NCBI GenBank assembly: GCA_963675135.1
Contig: OY776131.1
Location: forward strand, 35,983,381-36,047,380
From: Galeopsis tetrahit
Lineage: Eukaryota; Streptophyta; Magnoliopsida; Lamiales; Lamiaceae
Length of the DNA: 64,000 bases
Direction: 5' to 3'
A program made the translations under genes and the position numbers. The notes beneath the pieces were generated by a model that worked only from the letters and a program-made list of their open reading frames with translations, had not been told where the DNA came from and ran no database searches. Within the stretch, counting starts at the first letter, position 1, and every line of letters begins with the position of its first letter. Below are positions 22,933 through 35,205 of this stretch, piece by piece.

Positions 22933-23521
22933 TGGAAATTACCACCTATAATCATGCAGACTCGCAATCCAGTTCCTTTGGGACACTATTGCATCCGGAA
23001 AGGTGGCTTGTGACCTTGAACCTTCTGTAGTCTAACACTGTCGAGTACACTAGCGGCTTAGTGGATGTGATGTCTTGAACTACTCCTCCTTAGTGTGCAC
23101 TGAGACAATAGTGCTGACACAACAACGTCTCAAACGTGTTCGGCAACATGCCTGGTCCCGCTTATGGGGTCAAATCAATACGTTTTTCGTTCTCACGTTT
23201 TTGTCCCTTTCGGCCATGGACACCCTTTGAGTTCTTAAGTGTTATTTGTGAATTAAGCGGCCTCACTTCTCACTTATATAGGTGGTATCCCACATTGAGT
23301 ATCCCGCTATACTCTACCTCCCGGAGGTCTTTGGGAACCATTAAAAGTCATAAACTTAGCCTTACCACAAATCTTACGGGACAACACTTGTTGCTGTGCT
23401 TTTCTAAGGAATGGTTTGGATAACCAAGTGTTCCAACTCAACATTCACAACTTAGTTTTCCCATTGAACCAAGTTCTTGGGATCTCCAGTCAACATGGTT
23501 GGGTTACCACTGTTTCAACTG

Positions 23522-24958
23522 TTACTTTGTGGATTTTAAACCCATTCCTTCTAGCAACTTATTCATCTGATCTCGGTTTATTCCTTTCGTAAGCGGATTC
23601 GTTATATTGTCTTTTGACCTTACATAGTCAATTGACATCACACCACTCGAGATCAGATGTATAACAGAATTATGTCGACGACGTATGTGTCTCGAATTTC
23701 CGTTATACATGTCGTTCAAAGCCCTGCCAATGGTGGCTTGACAATCAAAGTGTACCATCACAGTAGGCACAGGTTTGTTCTAGCATGGAATGTCCTCGAG
23801 GAAATTTCGAAGCCACTCGGCTTCTTCACCAGCTTTATCCAAAGCTATGAATTCTGATTCCATCGTGGACCGGACAATACAAGTCTGTTTCATTGATCTC
23901 CACGATACGGCTGCACCTCCAATAGTGAACACATATCCACTAGTGGAAAATGACTCATTCGTGTCAGAAATCCAATTGGCGTCACTGTACCCTTCAAGTA
24001 CCGCCGGAAACCTTGTGTAGTGAAGCCCATAATCAATAGTGTACTTTAAGTACCTAAGAACCCTTCTAAAAGACTTACAGTGCTCTTTATTAGGATTGCT
24101 CGTGAATCTACTCAACTTATTCACTGAACAGGCAATATCCGGGCGTGTACAGTCTGTAATATACATCACACTTCCTATGATTCTTGCATATTCAAGTTGT
24201 GCAACCGAATCGCCTCGATTCTTGCTCAAGTGTACATTGAGCTCTATGGGCGTCTTGGCAGGTGGATCATTAAAGGCATTGAACTTCTTTAACACACTCT
24301 CAACATAGTGAGATTGTGTCAAGGAGATTTCATTAGACTTTCTCTCGATCTTGATTCCTAGAATCACATCAGCCAATCCCATGTCTTTCATATCAAAACT
24401 GCGTTTTAACATGGTTTTTGTTTCCATGATCATGGCATTGCTACTGCCCATCATCAACATGTCATCTTCATAAAGACACATGATGACAAATCCTTTTTGT
24501 GTATTTTTCACATACACACATTTGTCACATTCGTTGATCTTGAAACCATTGGACAACATGGTTTCATCAAACTTTAGATGCCACTGCTTTGGAGCTTGCT
24601 TAAGTACATACAGTGATCGAACAAGTCTACACACCTTTTTCTCGTTGTCAGGTGCTATAAACCCTTCAGGTTGATCCATGTATATTTCTTCAATTAATTC
24701 CCCATTTAAAAATGCAGTCTTAACATCCATTTGACGAATCTCGAGATTGTGCACAGCAGCAATCACAATTAACACCCGAATGGAGGTAATCCTCGTAACT
24801 GGGGAATAGGTATCAAAGAAATCATACCCTTCTTTTTGTCTAAAGCCCTTTGCAACCAAACGAGCTTTATACTTGTCAATTGATCCATCTGCTTTGTATT
24901 TTCTTCTAAGGGTCCACTTGCATCCTAAGGTCTTGCAACCCCTAGGGAGATCAACCAA
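23522..24958 (-). pseudogene. pol: Copia pol: reverse transcriptase and RNase H
   Basis: The minus strand encodes KARLVAKGFRQKEGYDF, DVKTAFLNG (first catalytic Asp) and SLYVLKQAPKQW, then the RNase H part GYSDANWISD and the SGYVFTIGG and ESEFIAL motifs. The catalytic YVDD box reads YEDD. A stop after EDIPC (near 23778) and another upstream of 24958 break the frame. The last part (23770-23522) contains NSRHIRRRHN and DNITNPLTKG, the RNase H tail. The gene would replicate the element by copying its RNA, but it cannot be functional here. Confidence 0.9.
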
Positions 24959-25071
24959 CTCCCACGTATTGTTCTACAGAATAGAATTAACCTCGCTATT
25001 AACAGTTTCTTGCCAGAATGATGCATCTGGTCTTGACAGAGCTTCTTTTATGGAGTTGGGTTCATCTTCAA

Positions 25072-25500
25072 TTACATAAGTAATGAAATCAGGACCAAAA
25101 GTCTTAGCAATCTTTGCTCTTTTGTTGCGTCTTGGTTCTTCGTTCTCTTGAGTTGAGTCGAAGGACCAACAACTTCTTTATCTATGTGAGATCTCTTATT
25201 ATCATGTCTCACATCTTCTTTATCTTTATTGGGAAATATATTTTCGAAGAATATTGCATTCCTTGATTCTATCATAGTGCCTTCTGACATGTCAGGTATT
25301 TCTGATTTATGAATCAGAAACCTATAAGCACTACTGTTAAGTGCATATCCGACAAAGATACAATCGACTGTTTTATGGCCAATTCTAACTTGTTTAGGAG
25401 AAGACACTTCAACCTTTGCTAGATACCCCCACACTTTAATGTATTTGTAGGATGGTTTCCACTTTTTTCACATTTCATAAGGTGTCAGATCCTTTGTTTT
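25072..25500 (-). pseudogene. pol: Copia pol: integrase C-terminal part
   Basis: It encodes TKDLTPYEM, a stop where Trp is expected, then VWGYLAKVEV, KTVDCIFVGYA and the ESRNAIFFE motif found between integrase and RT in plant Copia elements. The upstream part of integrase lies 22 kb away at 47467-48060. The break is an exact insertion of another retrotransposon. Confidence 0.88.
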
Positions 25501-25505
25501 ATGTG
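25501..25505. repeat. Left target-site duplication ATGTG of the nested Sirevirus
   Basis: ATGTG at 25501-25505 is repeated at 47462-47466. Joining the flanks through one copy restores the host integrase reading frame. Confidence 0.93.
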
Positions 25506-25514
25506 TGTAGATGT

Positions 25515-27183
25515 TGTTGATTGAATTGAACGAATTTTATGTCAATTTATATGACTAACTACTTCCCCTCAAGCATAAGGGATCGTAGTAGTATGCACGT
25601 AAGTATTTCGACCAAGTAGTATCGAACCACGGGAGGTAGACTAGTGCAATGGATCCCTAGAGTTGTATGTCGTCATACTAACGTAGCTACGATTTCGGGA
25701 GCAATTTGAACTAAAACTAAGAGACAATCGAAAGATAATAAATTAAGCTAAACGTAATGCTAGTAAGTAAATTAACTACTAAACTAAGAAAACGAGAAAA
25801 TGACAATTAAAGTAAAGAACAACTACGAATCTAAATTCGGAGAAGTGCAAGGGTGGAAAATGCTTCGGGTGTTCTCTACCTAGTGAAATCGAGTGGGATT
25901 GTTTATACCGTGTCTATGCTTCAATTTGGACTTGCTAAGAGCATCAAGATGCTAGGATGAAAATCTTTTCCCTTCGGGTACTATAGCCTTACGTCTAAGG
26001 TGTTCCCAAACCCGGTAATACGACTTCTTCCTAATCCTCACGAACTACCCAAATAACCATTCAAGTAATTAATGTCTCTTAATGAGGTTCTAATACAATT
26101 AACTCTCTCTCGACGAATTAAAAGTATAATAAACGCATTTGTATACCAACAACTCACACCATAAATTTAAACATGTTCATGTAACTCTCGTCTACGCTAA
26201 ACATGCCTCAAAATACGGATTAATAGAAGCTAATACACAAAGCACCAATAAAACTCAATAAAAGAAGCAACAATCTAAATATCAATAATATTCAAAGCAT
26301 AAACCATTCCAACACTAAATATTCACATGATTTTAAATACCCAAAGCATAAAAACCTTAGCCCATGGTGTTTGAGAAAACACCCATGGCTAAAACAACAA
26401 AATAAAACATGAAAATGAAATTTACCAAACAAAGCTTAAATAAAAGAAAAATAGCACCTTGAGAGTCTTGAAATTCTTCATTTCTTACATAAAAATGAAA
26501 TACCCAAATGATTCTAAACTAAAAAGCATAAAAACTATCTAATGGTGTTTGAGGAGAGAAGCTCCTCAAACCTAAGCTATCCCATGGTGTGTGTGAATAT
26601 ATGAGTTAGGGTTTGAGTGGGTAAAGTGAGGCAAAAACCTTTAAAACAATGTGATTGGGGAGCTATTTATAGCTTGGAAGAGTGTTGGAGACGAAATTTG
26701 CACTTAGGCCCTTGAAATCCTTTAAAATTCTCGAATTTTCGCGCATCAGCAAGTTGACTCGGTCAACCGAGTGGTTTGACTCGGCCAACCGAGTGAGTTG
26801 GAAGTCCAGAAACTGACCTGGAAGCAGATTTCACTCGGTCACCCGAGTGGTTTGACTCGACTGCCCGAGTGAAGTCTGTTTCAGCTTCACACTTTCTTGT
26901 TTCGATCATATCTTGAGCTTCCGACCTCCGATTGACTTGATTCTTTTTTCCATTTCACTCATTTTTTCGAGACGCATCCAATGGTATATTTATCTTCTTG
27001 ACTTCATGAATTCTCAGACACGTATTTTGCTTCCAAATAAGTTCAATTTACCTAAAAAATAAGCAAAACACATACCTTTCTCATTTCAAGTGCAATTGGT
27101 CAATTTAGTGTGAATAATGCAACAAAATCCTCAAAATTATGCAAAATAAACACATGAATTTCAAGCAATTTTCACACTAATCA
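25515..27183 (-). repeat. Athila-like Ty3/Gypsy LTR
   Basis: On the minus strand it starts TGATTAGTGTGAAAATTGC directly after the tract TTTAAGTTTGGGGGGGT, the typical Athila/Tat PPT-LTR junction. It ends CAATCAACA at 25515, inside the Sirevirus LTR start (TGTAGATGT then TGTTGAT). Length is 1,669 bp. It contains four short palindromes around CTCGG. The partner LTR and most of the element are absent. Confidence 0.75.
26757..26870. repeat. Four clustered 16-bp palindromes in the Athila-like LTR
   Basis: ACTCGGTCAACCGAGT (26757-26772), ACTCGGCCAACCGAGT (26779-26794), ACTCGGTCACCCGAGT (26833-26848) and ACTCGACTGCCCGAGT (26855-26870) form two close pairs. The TTTGACTCG linker is repeated between members of each pair. 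Confidence 0.85.
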
Positions 27184-27200
27184 ACCCCCCCAAACTTAAA
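27184..27200 (-). promoter_or_regulatory. Polypurine tract of the Athila-like element
   Basis: The minus strand reads TTTAAGTTTGGGGGGGT next to the LTR start. A similar TTTAAGTTTGGGGGG lies at about 28510, possibly a second tract. Confidence 0.7.
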
Positions 27201-28690
27201 GTGTTGCTCGTCCCCGAGCAACGAAAGAAATATAGAACAAGTAGGAGGATTGCGAAGAAATTCAATCAAGATTGAATGAGTGATTGTCAACTTTCCTCAA
27301 TCTAGTCAAGCCAAGAGGTACAAAAATTCACAAACAAGTTCACAAGTTATGTTCAAATCAATGCAAGATTAAGTGCTCAATTCACAATTTCCTCACTAGT
27401 AAGTGTATCTCTCATCACTCAAAGTGTATATCAAGGAAATGTATGCTCTCAAAATCAAATCACACAAATGCACCACCATATGCTTGCCAAATGTCTAAGT
27501 TCTCCACCACATGAAAGTGTTCAATAAATGAATCAATAAGGACTTCACATTTGGTTGTAATGTAGGCTTTTTGGTTAAGGTGAGGAAATTTTGGATAAAG
27601 TGACTCGTAAACTAGTGGAGCGAAGAGTAAAGACGCCTAAGAACGTCTCTAAATCTCAAGAGGAAAATTGCAATTGGCCGATTGCAACTAAATTCCAAAC
27701 TTCCATAATTCATTTGTTCACTCCTTTAAGCACATTCTTCATCACCAGAACTTTTTTAGCACTTTTGATCTTCAAGCTCTACCAAATGTTTGTACACAAG
27801 AGAGTTTTCTTTTTCAATGTTTTTCATTTTTCATCAACTCAATCTTTTTCATGTACAACTCACAATTCATCTTTTCTCTTTTTTTTCAATCTTTTCACTT
27901 TTCAACCAAACAAATCCACCAAATTCACATTTCACCTCAATTCAACCACATTTGTCAACTTTCAAGCTCCACTAGTTCATAGGGGAAATTTAGGCTCACA
28001 AAAGATAGACAAATAGGCTAAATTTGCAGGTTGCCAAAGAAAATTGATCAATAGGCTCAAAGTGGCTAACTACGGAGAAATTTCATTTGGTATGGAAAAT
28101 TTGGCCAAGTGACTATTCAAAACAAAGATGGCCTTATATCACTTTCAAAAATCTCACACAAAAAGTAGCCTCAAACAAGACAATTGACAAGTTCTAGACT
28201 ACACAAGCATGAATGATACTCACATGAAGAAAAATAGACCATAAAATATGAAAGTCTAAAGGCTCTAAAGCTCACAAGCTTGTCTAATCATGAATTGAGA
28301 GCACCAAATCAAGCACAAATCTTCACATAATCAAGTGAACAAGCAAGCATCAATCAATACCAACTAGCTTAACCAAACTTAAAAAAATCAATAATCACCA
28401 CCAATTAAGCATCAAACACCAACAATCCACAAGATATTTCATCCTCCAAAGCTCAAAACATTATGACAAACGGTGCAAAAAAAAAAAAAAAAAAAGTAAA
28501 CACACGAAATCCCCCCAAACTTAAATGAAACTATCTAGTTGAATGAAAAGTTTGGGAATGAGTGTGTTACCTTAGAATTTTACCACCAACTATGCTCACT
28601 AAAGAAGCAAGCTATCGTCACCAATTGTCCCTTCGACCTTTAGCACCAAAACACCACTACCCTTGAGCTCCACCATGCGTATCTCTCATC
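27201..28690 (-). mobile_element. Athila-like internal 3' region, truncated
   Basis: It lacks a supported ORF on either strand (ORFs at 27284-28016 look random). It shows the A/C-rich composition of the region upstream of an Athila 3' LTR. It is joined abruptly at about 28690 to Sirevirus gag, so a deletion removed the rest of the Athila element together with the left Sirevirus LTR. Confidence 0.55.
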
Positions 28691-30023
28691 CTTTGAGAAT
28701 CTCCGAATGAGGGAAGATGAAACAATTACAGCCTACAATGAAAGGTTAAGTGAAATTATCAATGAATCACATTCTCTTGGTGACCCTATTTCTAATGTTA
28801 GAGTAGTTCATAAGATATTAAGATCTGTTCCTAAAAGATTTGATGCTAAAATTTGTGCTATTGAAGAAGCAAAAGATACAGATAAGTTAAGTCAAAATGA
28901 GTTAGTGAGTATTCTTAGAACATATGAAATAAACACTAATCAAGATGATGAAGCTAATGCTGATAAGAAAGTTGTGGTTTTTAAAGGGGAAACATCAAAC
29001 ACTTCTGAAGTTCAACCTATCATTATTGAAGTTGATTCTGATGAAGAATTGCTTGATGAATGCCTCAACAATCCTAAAAATATTGCCTTGCTCACTAAGC
29101 ACTTTAATAAGTTTCTTAAGAAATCTGTGAACAAATCTAGAAACATTCAGCCTAAAATTCAAATCAACACATCAACACCTCAACCAGAAAGGAGGAAAGG
29201 TCAATTCACACCAAGACCATCAAAGAGTGAAGGTAAACCAAGGTATGATCCTGAATTTCGAAAATCAGTCCAATGCAATGCTTGTTCTGGTTATGGTCAT
29301 TATGCAAATGAATGTCCCAAAACTAGACTTAAGCAAAAACTGAATTTTAGTGCTACCTTGAGTGATGAATCTGATGATGATGGTTTTGATGAGTTAAATC
29401 AGAATGAATATTCTAATTTTACCAGAATTGATTATAATGATTCCTCTGATGATGATCTGGATGAAACAGATTCTGATGCTGTACCTGATGCTTCAACATC
29501 TACAGCAACATCAGAACAGAGTCACCCAGATTTGAACTATTTTAATGGTTTAGTTGATGATGCAGGAAAAAGGACTGATGTCAATAAACACCAAAAGATG
29601 TTAGATGATTAGAACAATCAGAAACTCAAACTTAATTCCTTGAATAAAGAGAATGAGGATCTGAAAGACACAATCACCAAGCGAGAGGTTATACTTACCA
29701 AAAGAGATCTGGAAATTTGTAACTTAAAGGAGAAATTGATAAATTCCACCTTATGTTTCAAGAAATATTCCAAGAGTGCTTCTGAGGTAAATAATGTTAT
29801 AGCTACTGGTAAGTCTAATAATCATGGTTTTGGTTATGATGGTACTACTGCTTCTATTTCTGATAAATTTAGAAAACCTGTGAAATTTGTGAAAGCAAAT
29901 GTTGACACATCTGATGCAACATCTGCACAATCAGATCCTCACAAGGTTAAAAGGAAGTATATCTGTCATTACTGTTCCAAAGTTGGTCATATTCGCCCTT
30001 ACTGCATAAAATTGTTTGAATAA
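28691..30023 (+). pseudogene. gag: Sirevirus gag (capsid/nucleocapsid), 5'-truncated
   Basis: The frame encodes a Copia gag domain (MREDETITAYNERL, VHKILRSVPKRFD) followed by a CCHC knuckle CNACSGYGHYANEC, an acidic stretch, a coiled-coil segment (ENEDLKDTITKREVILTKRD) and a second CCHC knuckle CHYCSKVGHIRPYC. Two zinc knuckles in gag fit Sireviruses. In-frame stops are at 29610-29612 (TAG) and 30021-30023 (TAA). The N-terminal part of the capsid domain is missing at the Athila junction. Gag would package the element RNA in virus-like particles. Confidence 0.88.
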
Positions 30024-31728
30024 CAGAAAACTTTGAAAATGCTGCATAAAAAACTGTCACATCCTGGTAAACAGTTTATGAAATCTGCATGGAAACCAAA
30101 AACTACCTGTAATGTTGCTCATACCTCCTTAAAAGCATGTCTACCTGATTCATGGTATTTTGATAGTGGTTGTTCTAGACATATGACAGGTCGTACTGAT
30201 TTCTTATCTGATTATGTGACCTTGAATAGTGGTAGTGTTACATATAGTGGAGGTTCTAAAGGAAAGATTGTTGGAAAAGGAACTTTGAATGTTGAAGGTT
30301 TTCCTAAGCTTAAAAATGTCTTACATGTTGATGGCTTACTTGCAAATCTGATTAGCATTAGTCAACTTTGTGATGATAATTTGCATGTGAAATTTGATAA
30401 AGATTCATGTTATGTTCTTAATAAAGATGAAGTTTGTGTAATGACTGGTACTAGGTCAGCTGATAATTGTTATCTTATTGGAACAAATGTGTGTAACTTG
30501 TCAAAGTATGATGAAAATGTTTTATGGCATCAAAGATTGGGTCATGCAAATTACAGAGCAATGCAAAAACTAATCAAAGCAGATGCAGTAAAAGGAATTC
30601 CAAAACTGAGGTTTCACAATATCACTGTATATGGACCATGCCAAAAAGGTAAGCAGGTAAGAATGTCGCACAAAATGCTGTCACATTGTACTACACATTG
30701 ATGTTTTAAATTACTGCACATGGACTTGATGGGTCCTATGGAAACTGAAAGCATTGGAGGAAAGAGGTATTCCTTAGTTGTGGTAGATGATTTTTCTAGA
30801 TATACCTGGGTTGAGTCTTTGAGACACAAATCTGAAGCATTTGCTACATTTAAAATTCTTTATAAGAGGTTCAAAAATGTGTTTAACTTGAAAGTTGGCC
30901 GAATTAGAACTGATCATTGTAGGGAATTTGAAAACAGCATGTTTAATGATTTTTGTGATAAAAAGGGTATCTTGCAAGAATATTCATCTTCTAAAACTCC
31001 ACAACAAAATGAAATTGTTGAAAGAAAGAATAGAACTTTACAAGAAATGGCTAGAGTCATGCTAACATCCAAATGTCTTGCTAAGAAATTTTGGGGAGAA
31101 GCATTGAATACTGCATGTCATATCATAAATAGAGTTTTTATTCGTTCTGGCACAAGTCAAACACCTTATGAGATTTTGAACAACAGAAAACCAAGTGTGA
31201 AATATTTTCATGTATTTGGTTGTGTGTGTTATATTCTGAATGATAGGGATCAACTTCATAAGTTTGATTCTAAAAGTGATAAAGGTTTCTTTTTAGGCTA
31301 TTCTAGAAATAGTAAAGCTTATAGAGTATATAACCTTAGAACTAACACTGTTCAAGAATCTGTTAATGTTGTGTTTGATGATGATAAAGGTCTTACAGAT
31401 GACAAAGATGAAGAAGATGTATCACAGGTTACTGATAGTTCTGAGAATACACTAAAGTCTGAAAATGTTGCACCGAATGTTAACACATTTGGGTCAACGT
31501 CTACAGAACAGACAGTTATAACTTCACAGAATGACCAGTACGTTCCCAAAACGAATCCTTCTTCAAGAATAGGTAAAAGTCATCCTTCTGACCAGATCAT
31601 AGGCGGTGCTACAGTTGGAGTGCAAACAAGAGGAAGAGTAAGATCAAACAAGGTAGATGTGGTAAGAACAATATGCATGTCTTCTATGTGTAATGTTGTA
31701 AATGTTGAATGCTATTTATCTGAAATTG
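30024..31728 (+). pseudogene. pol: Sirevirus pol: protease and integrase
   Basis: In the same frame as gag. The protease site is WYFDSGCSRHMTG. The GAG-pre-integrase zinc motif has WHQRLGH but its first Cys is Tyr (VYGPCQKGKQ). The integrase core shows HMDLMGPM, RTDHCREFEN and NEIVERKNRT (D, D, E). A TGA at 30699-30701 interrupts the frame just before the core. The end, VNVECYLSEI, is fused by deletion to the second half of RT at about 31725, removing the RT fingers and the first catalytic Asp. Confidence 0.9.
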
Positions 31729-32466
31729 TATGGTCTTAAACAAGCTCCTAGAGCATGGTATGGTAGGCTTACTGACTTTCTTTTGGAATATGGATTTATT
31801 AGAGGAGAAGCTGATAGAACTTTGTTTATTAAGCACACTGAAGGAGATTTACTTATTGCTCAAATATATGTTGATGACATTGTGTTTGGTTCTACTTGTG
31901 ATAAAATGTTGAGTAACTTTGTTGAGGCAATGACTGCAACATTTGAAATGAGTATGGTTGGAGACTTGAACTATTTTCTAGGTCTTCAAATCAAACAATG
32001 CAGTGATGGTATTTTCTTCTCCCAGAGTAAGTATGCTAAGAACTTGGTTAAAAGATTTGGTCTTGAGAATTCAAAACCAATGAAAACTCCTATGGGATCT
32101 ACTTTGAAACTTTGCAAAGATAGTGCTGAAACAGATGTTGATCCAACACTTTACAGATCCATGATAGATAGTTTACTATATTTAACCTCTAGTAGACCAG
32201 ATATTATGTATAGTGTGTGTGTTTGTGCTAGGTACCAAGCTAATCCAAAGGAATCTCACCTGAATGCTGTGAAGAGAATCATCAAGTATGTTTCAGGTAC
32301 AAGTGACCTTGGAATCTGGTATACTAAGGACACCAACAACATTTTGATTGGTTATAGTGATGCTGATTGGGCTGGAGACATAGATGATAGAAAGAGTACG
32401 AGTGGAGAATGTTTCTACATGGGAAACAATCTTGTATCATGGCACAGCAAGAAACAGAATTGTGTT
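31729..32466 (+). pseudogene. pol: Sirevirus pol: RT C-terminal half and RNase H N-part
   Basis: It encodes LYGLKQAPRAWYGRLTDF, the intact catalytic YVDD box (IYVDDIVFG), GDLNYFLGLQI, and the RNase H start GYSDADWAGD and SWHSKKQNCV. It stops at 32466 at the left 9-bp duplication of the Pack-MULE, and the frame resumes at 42447 (SQSTAESDYIAAGS). The first half of RT is deleted. Confidence 0.9.
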
Positions 32467-32680
32467 GGGGAAATTATTGTTAAGGTCATTTCACTAAGAG
32501 ATTTATCTAATAGGGCATAGGTTTTTTTTTTTAAATCTATTAGAGTCAAAATGGCACCTAATAAGACATTGTTGCCCTTTACCCATTTAAATAATTTGAA
32601 ATTAATAAAAATTAATTGGATTTACCTCAAATCTTTTGAATTAATGCAGTTCCTGGTTATACGCATATTTCTAAAATTAA

Positions 32681-32783
32681 ACAATTCGAATTAATTGTTA
32701 ATTATTCAAACAAATAAAGTATTCAAATATTCTTAAAATTAAGCAATTCGAATTAATTGTTAATTATCCAAACAAATAAAGTT
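32681..32783. repeat. Tandem duplication inside the Pack-MULE
   Basis: 'caattcgaattaattgttaattat(t/c)caaacaaataaagt' (quoted in parts) occurs twice about 64 bases apart. It is AT-rich and non-coding. Confidence 0.75.
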
Positions 32784-33372
32784 AAAAATTCTGAATTTTA
32801 TGATCCAAAAATAAGCGTGTCATAGAGTATACAATTCCCCATATGTTGAATATGCATATATATATGAAATATATTATGAATTTTAATATGAACAGTGAAA
32901 TGAATTTTGGTATGTAGAAATGGGTTATGAAGACATATGTTCATTTCAATATGAAGTTTAAAACGGCATACAGGACTGAATTTTTTGGTATGCATAAAAT
33001 AACATGAACCAATGTGCACAGAGTGACATGCATATCAATATGCAAAATAGATGTGCACATTTGTAAATGGCATATTCAAAAAGCGGTTTGTTGTGATGTA
33101 GGGATTTCATACTTAATTCTGTTAATATCACTGAAAAGAATTGTTCAGAATAATAAGATGAAGACATAAAAGGATAATGCCTACATCGGTATCCATGTTT
33201 CATATTGAAAGTTCATTTTGATATGAAGTTGTAGGAGTAGTATATGCACCTTTCAGATGCACTTGCGAATAGCAATTGAATAATCAGTTTATCTAAATTC
33301 AAGCTGGAAAAACTATAAACGAAAAACTATATTTGTAGAACGAATACGAGGTCTCATGACAGAATAACGAAA

Positions 33373-33486
33373 TCAGGCAGTTGTTTTGAGCTTCTTGGTG
33401 ATTCCAGCAATGTACTTCGCTTGATGGAAAGCCTGCTCTAGTTCCGTCCCTGAAGGCTGTCTGGACCCGTCTCCAGCATAGGTTCC
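33373..33486 (-). pseudogene. Captured 3' exon of an FQR1/WrbA-type NAD(P)H:quinone reductase
   Basis: On the minus strand a splice-acceptor-like CAG is followed by 37 codons and a stop. They encode GTYAGDGSRQPSGTELEQ, then AFHQAKYIAGITKKLK. This is the conserved C-terminus of flavodoxin-like quinone reductases (plant FQR1, bacterial WrbA), which use FMN to reduce quinones to hydroquinones by two-electron transfer. The upstream flavodoxin core is absent, so this is an exon-plus-intron fragment carried by the Pack-MULE. I recognise the family from the AGDGSRQP and FHQ-KYIA-ITKKLK motifs; a database search was not possible. Confidence 0.78.
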
Positions 33487-33599
33487 CTGTACAAAAGAGT
33501 CCATGTGTTAAGAGTATAATTATATCAGTGATTTACATATTTAGTAAGAACTAAACCACAAGCAGAAACAATCAACCGAAAGAACATAATTAGCAATGG

Positions 33600-33735
33600 A
33601 GATGGAGTTTTCCGAAACATACATAGTTGAAGAAAAGCATGATTGCTCCCACGTACCCCTAATCTGGGTTGAGCTCCACAAACTTTGTAGTGGCATTCAC
33701 CATGACTTGCAGCATGTTAAATTCTACCTGCAGGA
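33600..33735 (-). pseudogene. Second captured gene fragment, unidentified
   Basis: The minus strand reads EFNMLQVMVNATTKFVELN, then PD, a stop, and GYVGAIMLFFNYV. Composition is more gene-like than the surroundings and a CAG acceptor-like site precedes it. The stop (TAG) interrupts an otherwise open frame. I do not recognise the parent gene. It lies upstream of the FQR1-like exon on the same strand, so it may be another exon of the same gene or of another one. Confidence 0.4.
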
Positions 33736-33864
33736 TCATAATAGTCTCTCATCAGTTATCTTGAATGCCTTTCTGATCCAGAAAGAAGATCAATAATAGC
33801 GAGATATTTAAGTGAAGAATAAATTTTAGCGAAAACTAACCCACTACAAAAAAAAAGGTTTTTA

Positions 33865-34690
33865 GCATCGAATTTTTTTTTATACTAAAAATCAAATATT
33901 TGATACCAAAGGGTATTGGTATCAAATTTATTTTCGATGCAACTTCCGATACCTATACTCCCGATCCTAAAGACTGAGTATCAGAAAAAAAAGTCTGATA
34001 CTAAAGGGCTACCCTTTAGTATCAGAAATGTATAGTATCAATAAATATTTTCTGATACTAAAGGATTGAACTCTTTAGTATCAGAATTGTATTTAGTATC
34101 GGATTATTGTATCAATTTGTTTTGATACAACAATGCATTTATAGTATCGTAAACTTTTATCGATACTAAACATATAGTATCAATAAATATTTTTTGATAC
34201 AAAATGATTGAACCCTTTAGTATCAAAATAATATTTAGTATCGGATTATGGTAGTATCAATAAATATTTTCTGATACTAAAAGGATTTAACTTTTAGTAT
34301 CAGTAAAATATTTAGTATCGGATAATGGTATCAATTTTTTTTTGATACTACAATGTATTTAGTATCAATTTTTTTTAATGACACTTAATATATAGTATCA
34401 ATAAATATTTTCTAATACTAAAAAGATTTAACCTTTAGTATCAGAAAAATATTTAGTATGGGATAATGGTATCAAATTTTTTTTAATGCTACACTGTATT
34501 TTTAGTATCAATTATTTTTAACGATACTAAATATTTTTAACCTTTAGTATGAAAAAAATATTTTTAGTACCAAATTTTTTTTTTGATACTACATTTTATT
34601 TAGAGTAATTATATTAATTTTTTGATACAATATTATATTTATTGTATTTAATACAATACCTACCGATTCTAAAATTAATCGTATTATAAA
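33865..34690. repeat. CACTA left subterminal repeat zone
   Basis: There are several tens of TAGTATC(A/G) and TGATACTA words in both orientations, often arranged 'tagtatcaataaatattttctgatactaaa' (quoted in part). CACTA subterminal repeats are transposase-binding sites. Confidence 0.8.
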
Positions 34691-35205
34691 AAAGTTCTAA
34701 TATTAATTTCTAAATAACAAAAACCATACTAGTTTTATTACACGCATAAAATGCTAATATTCAATATGATTCAAATCTAGCTTTATTTGTCCTCCATAAT
34801 ACTAATTCAAATATTAAAATAGCATTTATTAACAATGAACCACAAGTATATTAGTGTCATATAAAAGAACTAGTATATAAACTCCATTACAAAATATCTA
34901 ATATCTAACGTGAAGTGTTTTTCAAGAACTAGTATATTAGGTTGGTTCTGTGGAGCATTTCCGAACATGCAAATTGTGGGAAGCCTTGCGGTTGCCATAA
35001 TCTCCTGCAATTGAGCCACTTTCAGATCTATCATATATTTTCCACAAATGGATCAAACCTTAAAGCACAAATTCATATAAATGAAATTCACATGGCATAT
35101 AATAATTAATTACACATTGACTATGATGTATGTATTAAAAAAAGCTGGCATGTACCTAACAACAATAAAACTAAAATGGAATTTCTGTATCAAGCATATA
35201 TAACT

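Noticed and set aside
22035..23423. Short ORFs in the Copia LTR and downstream (22035-22247, 22348-22554, 23136-23423)
   Set aside because: They lie in LTR and untranslated sequence of the minus-strand element and have no motifs.
27284..28016. Plus-strand ORFs in the Athila-like internal region
   Set aside because: Composition is low-complexity Phe/Ser/Thr/His; wrong strand for the element; no similarity to known gag, pol or env motifs.
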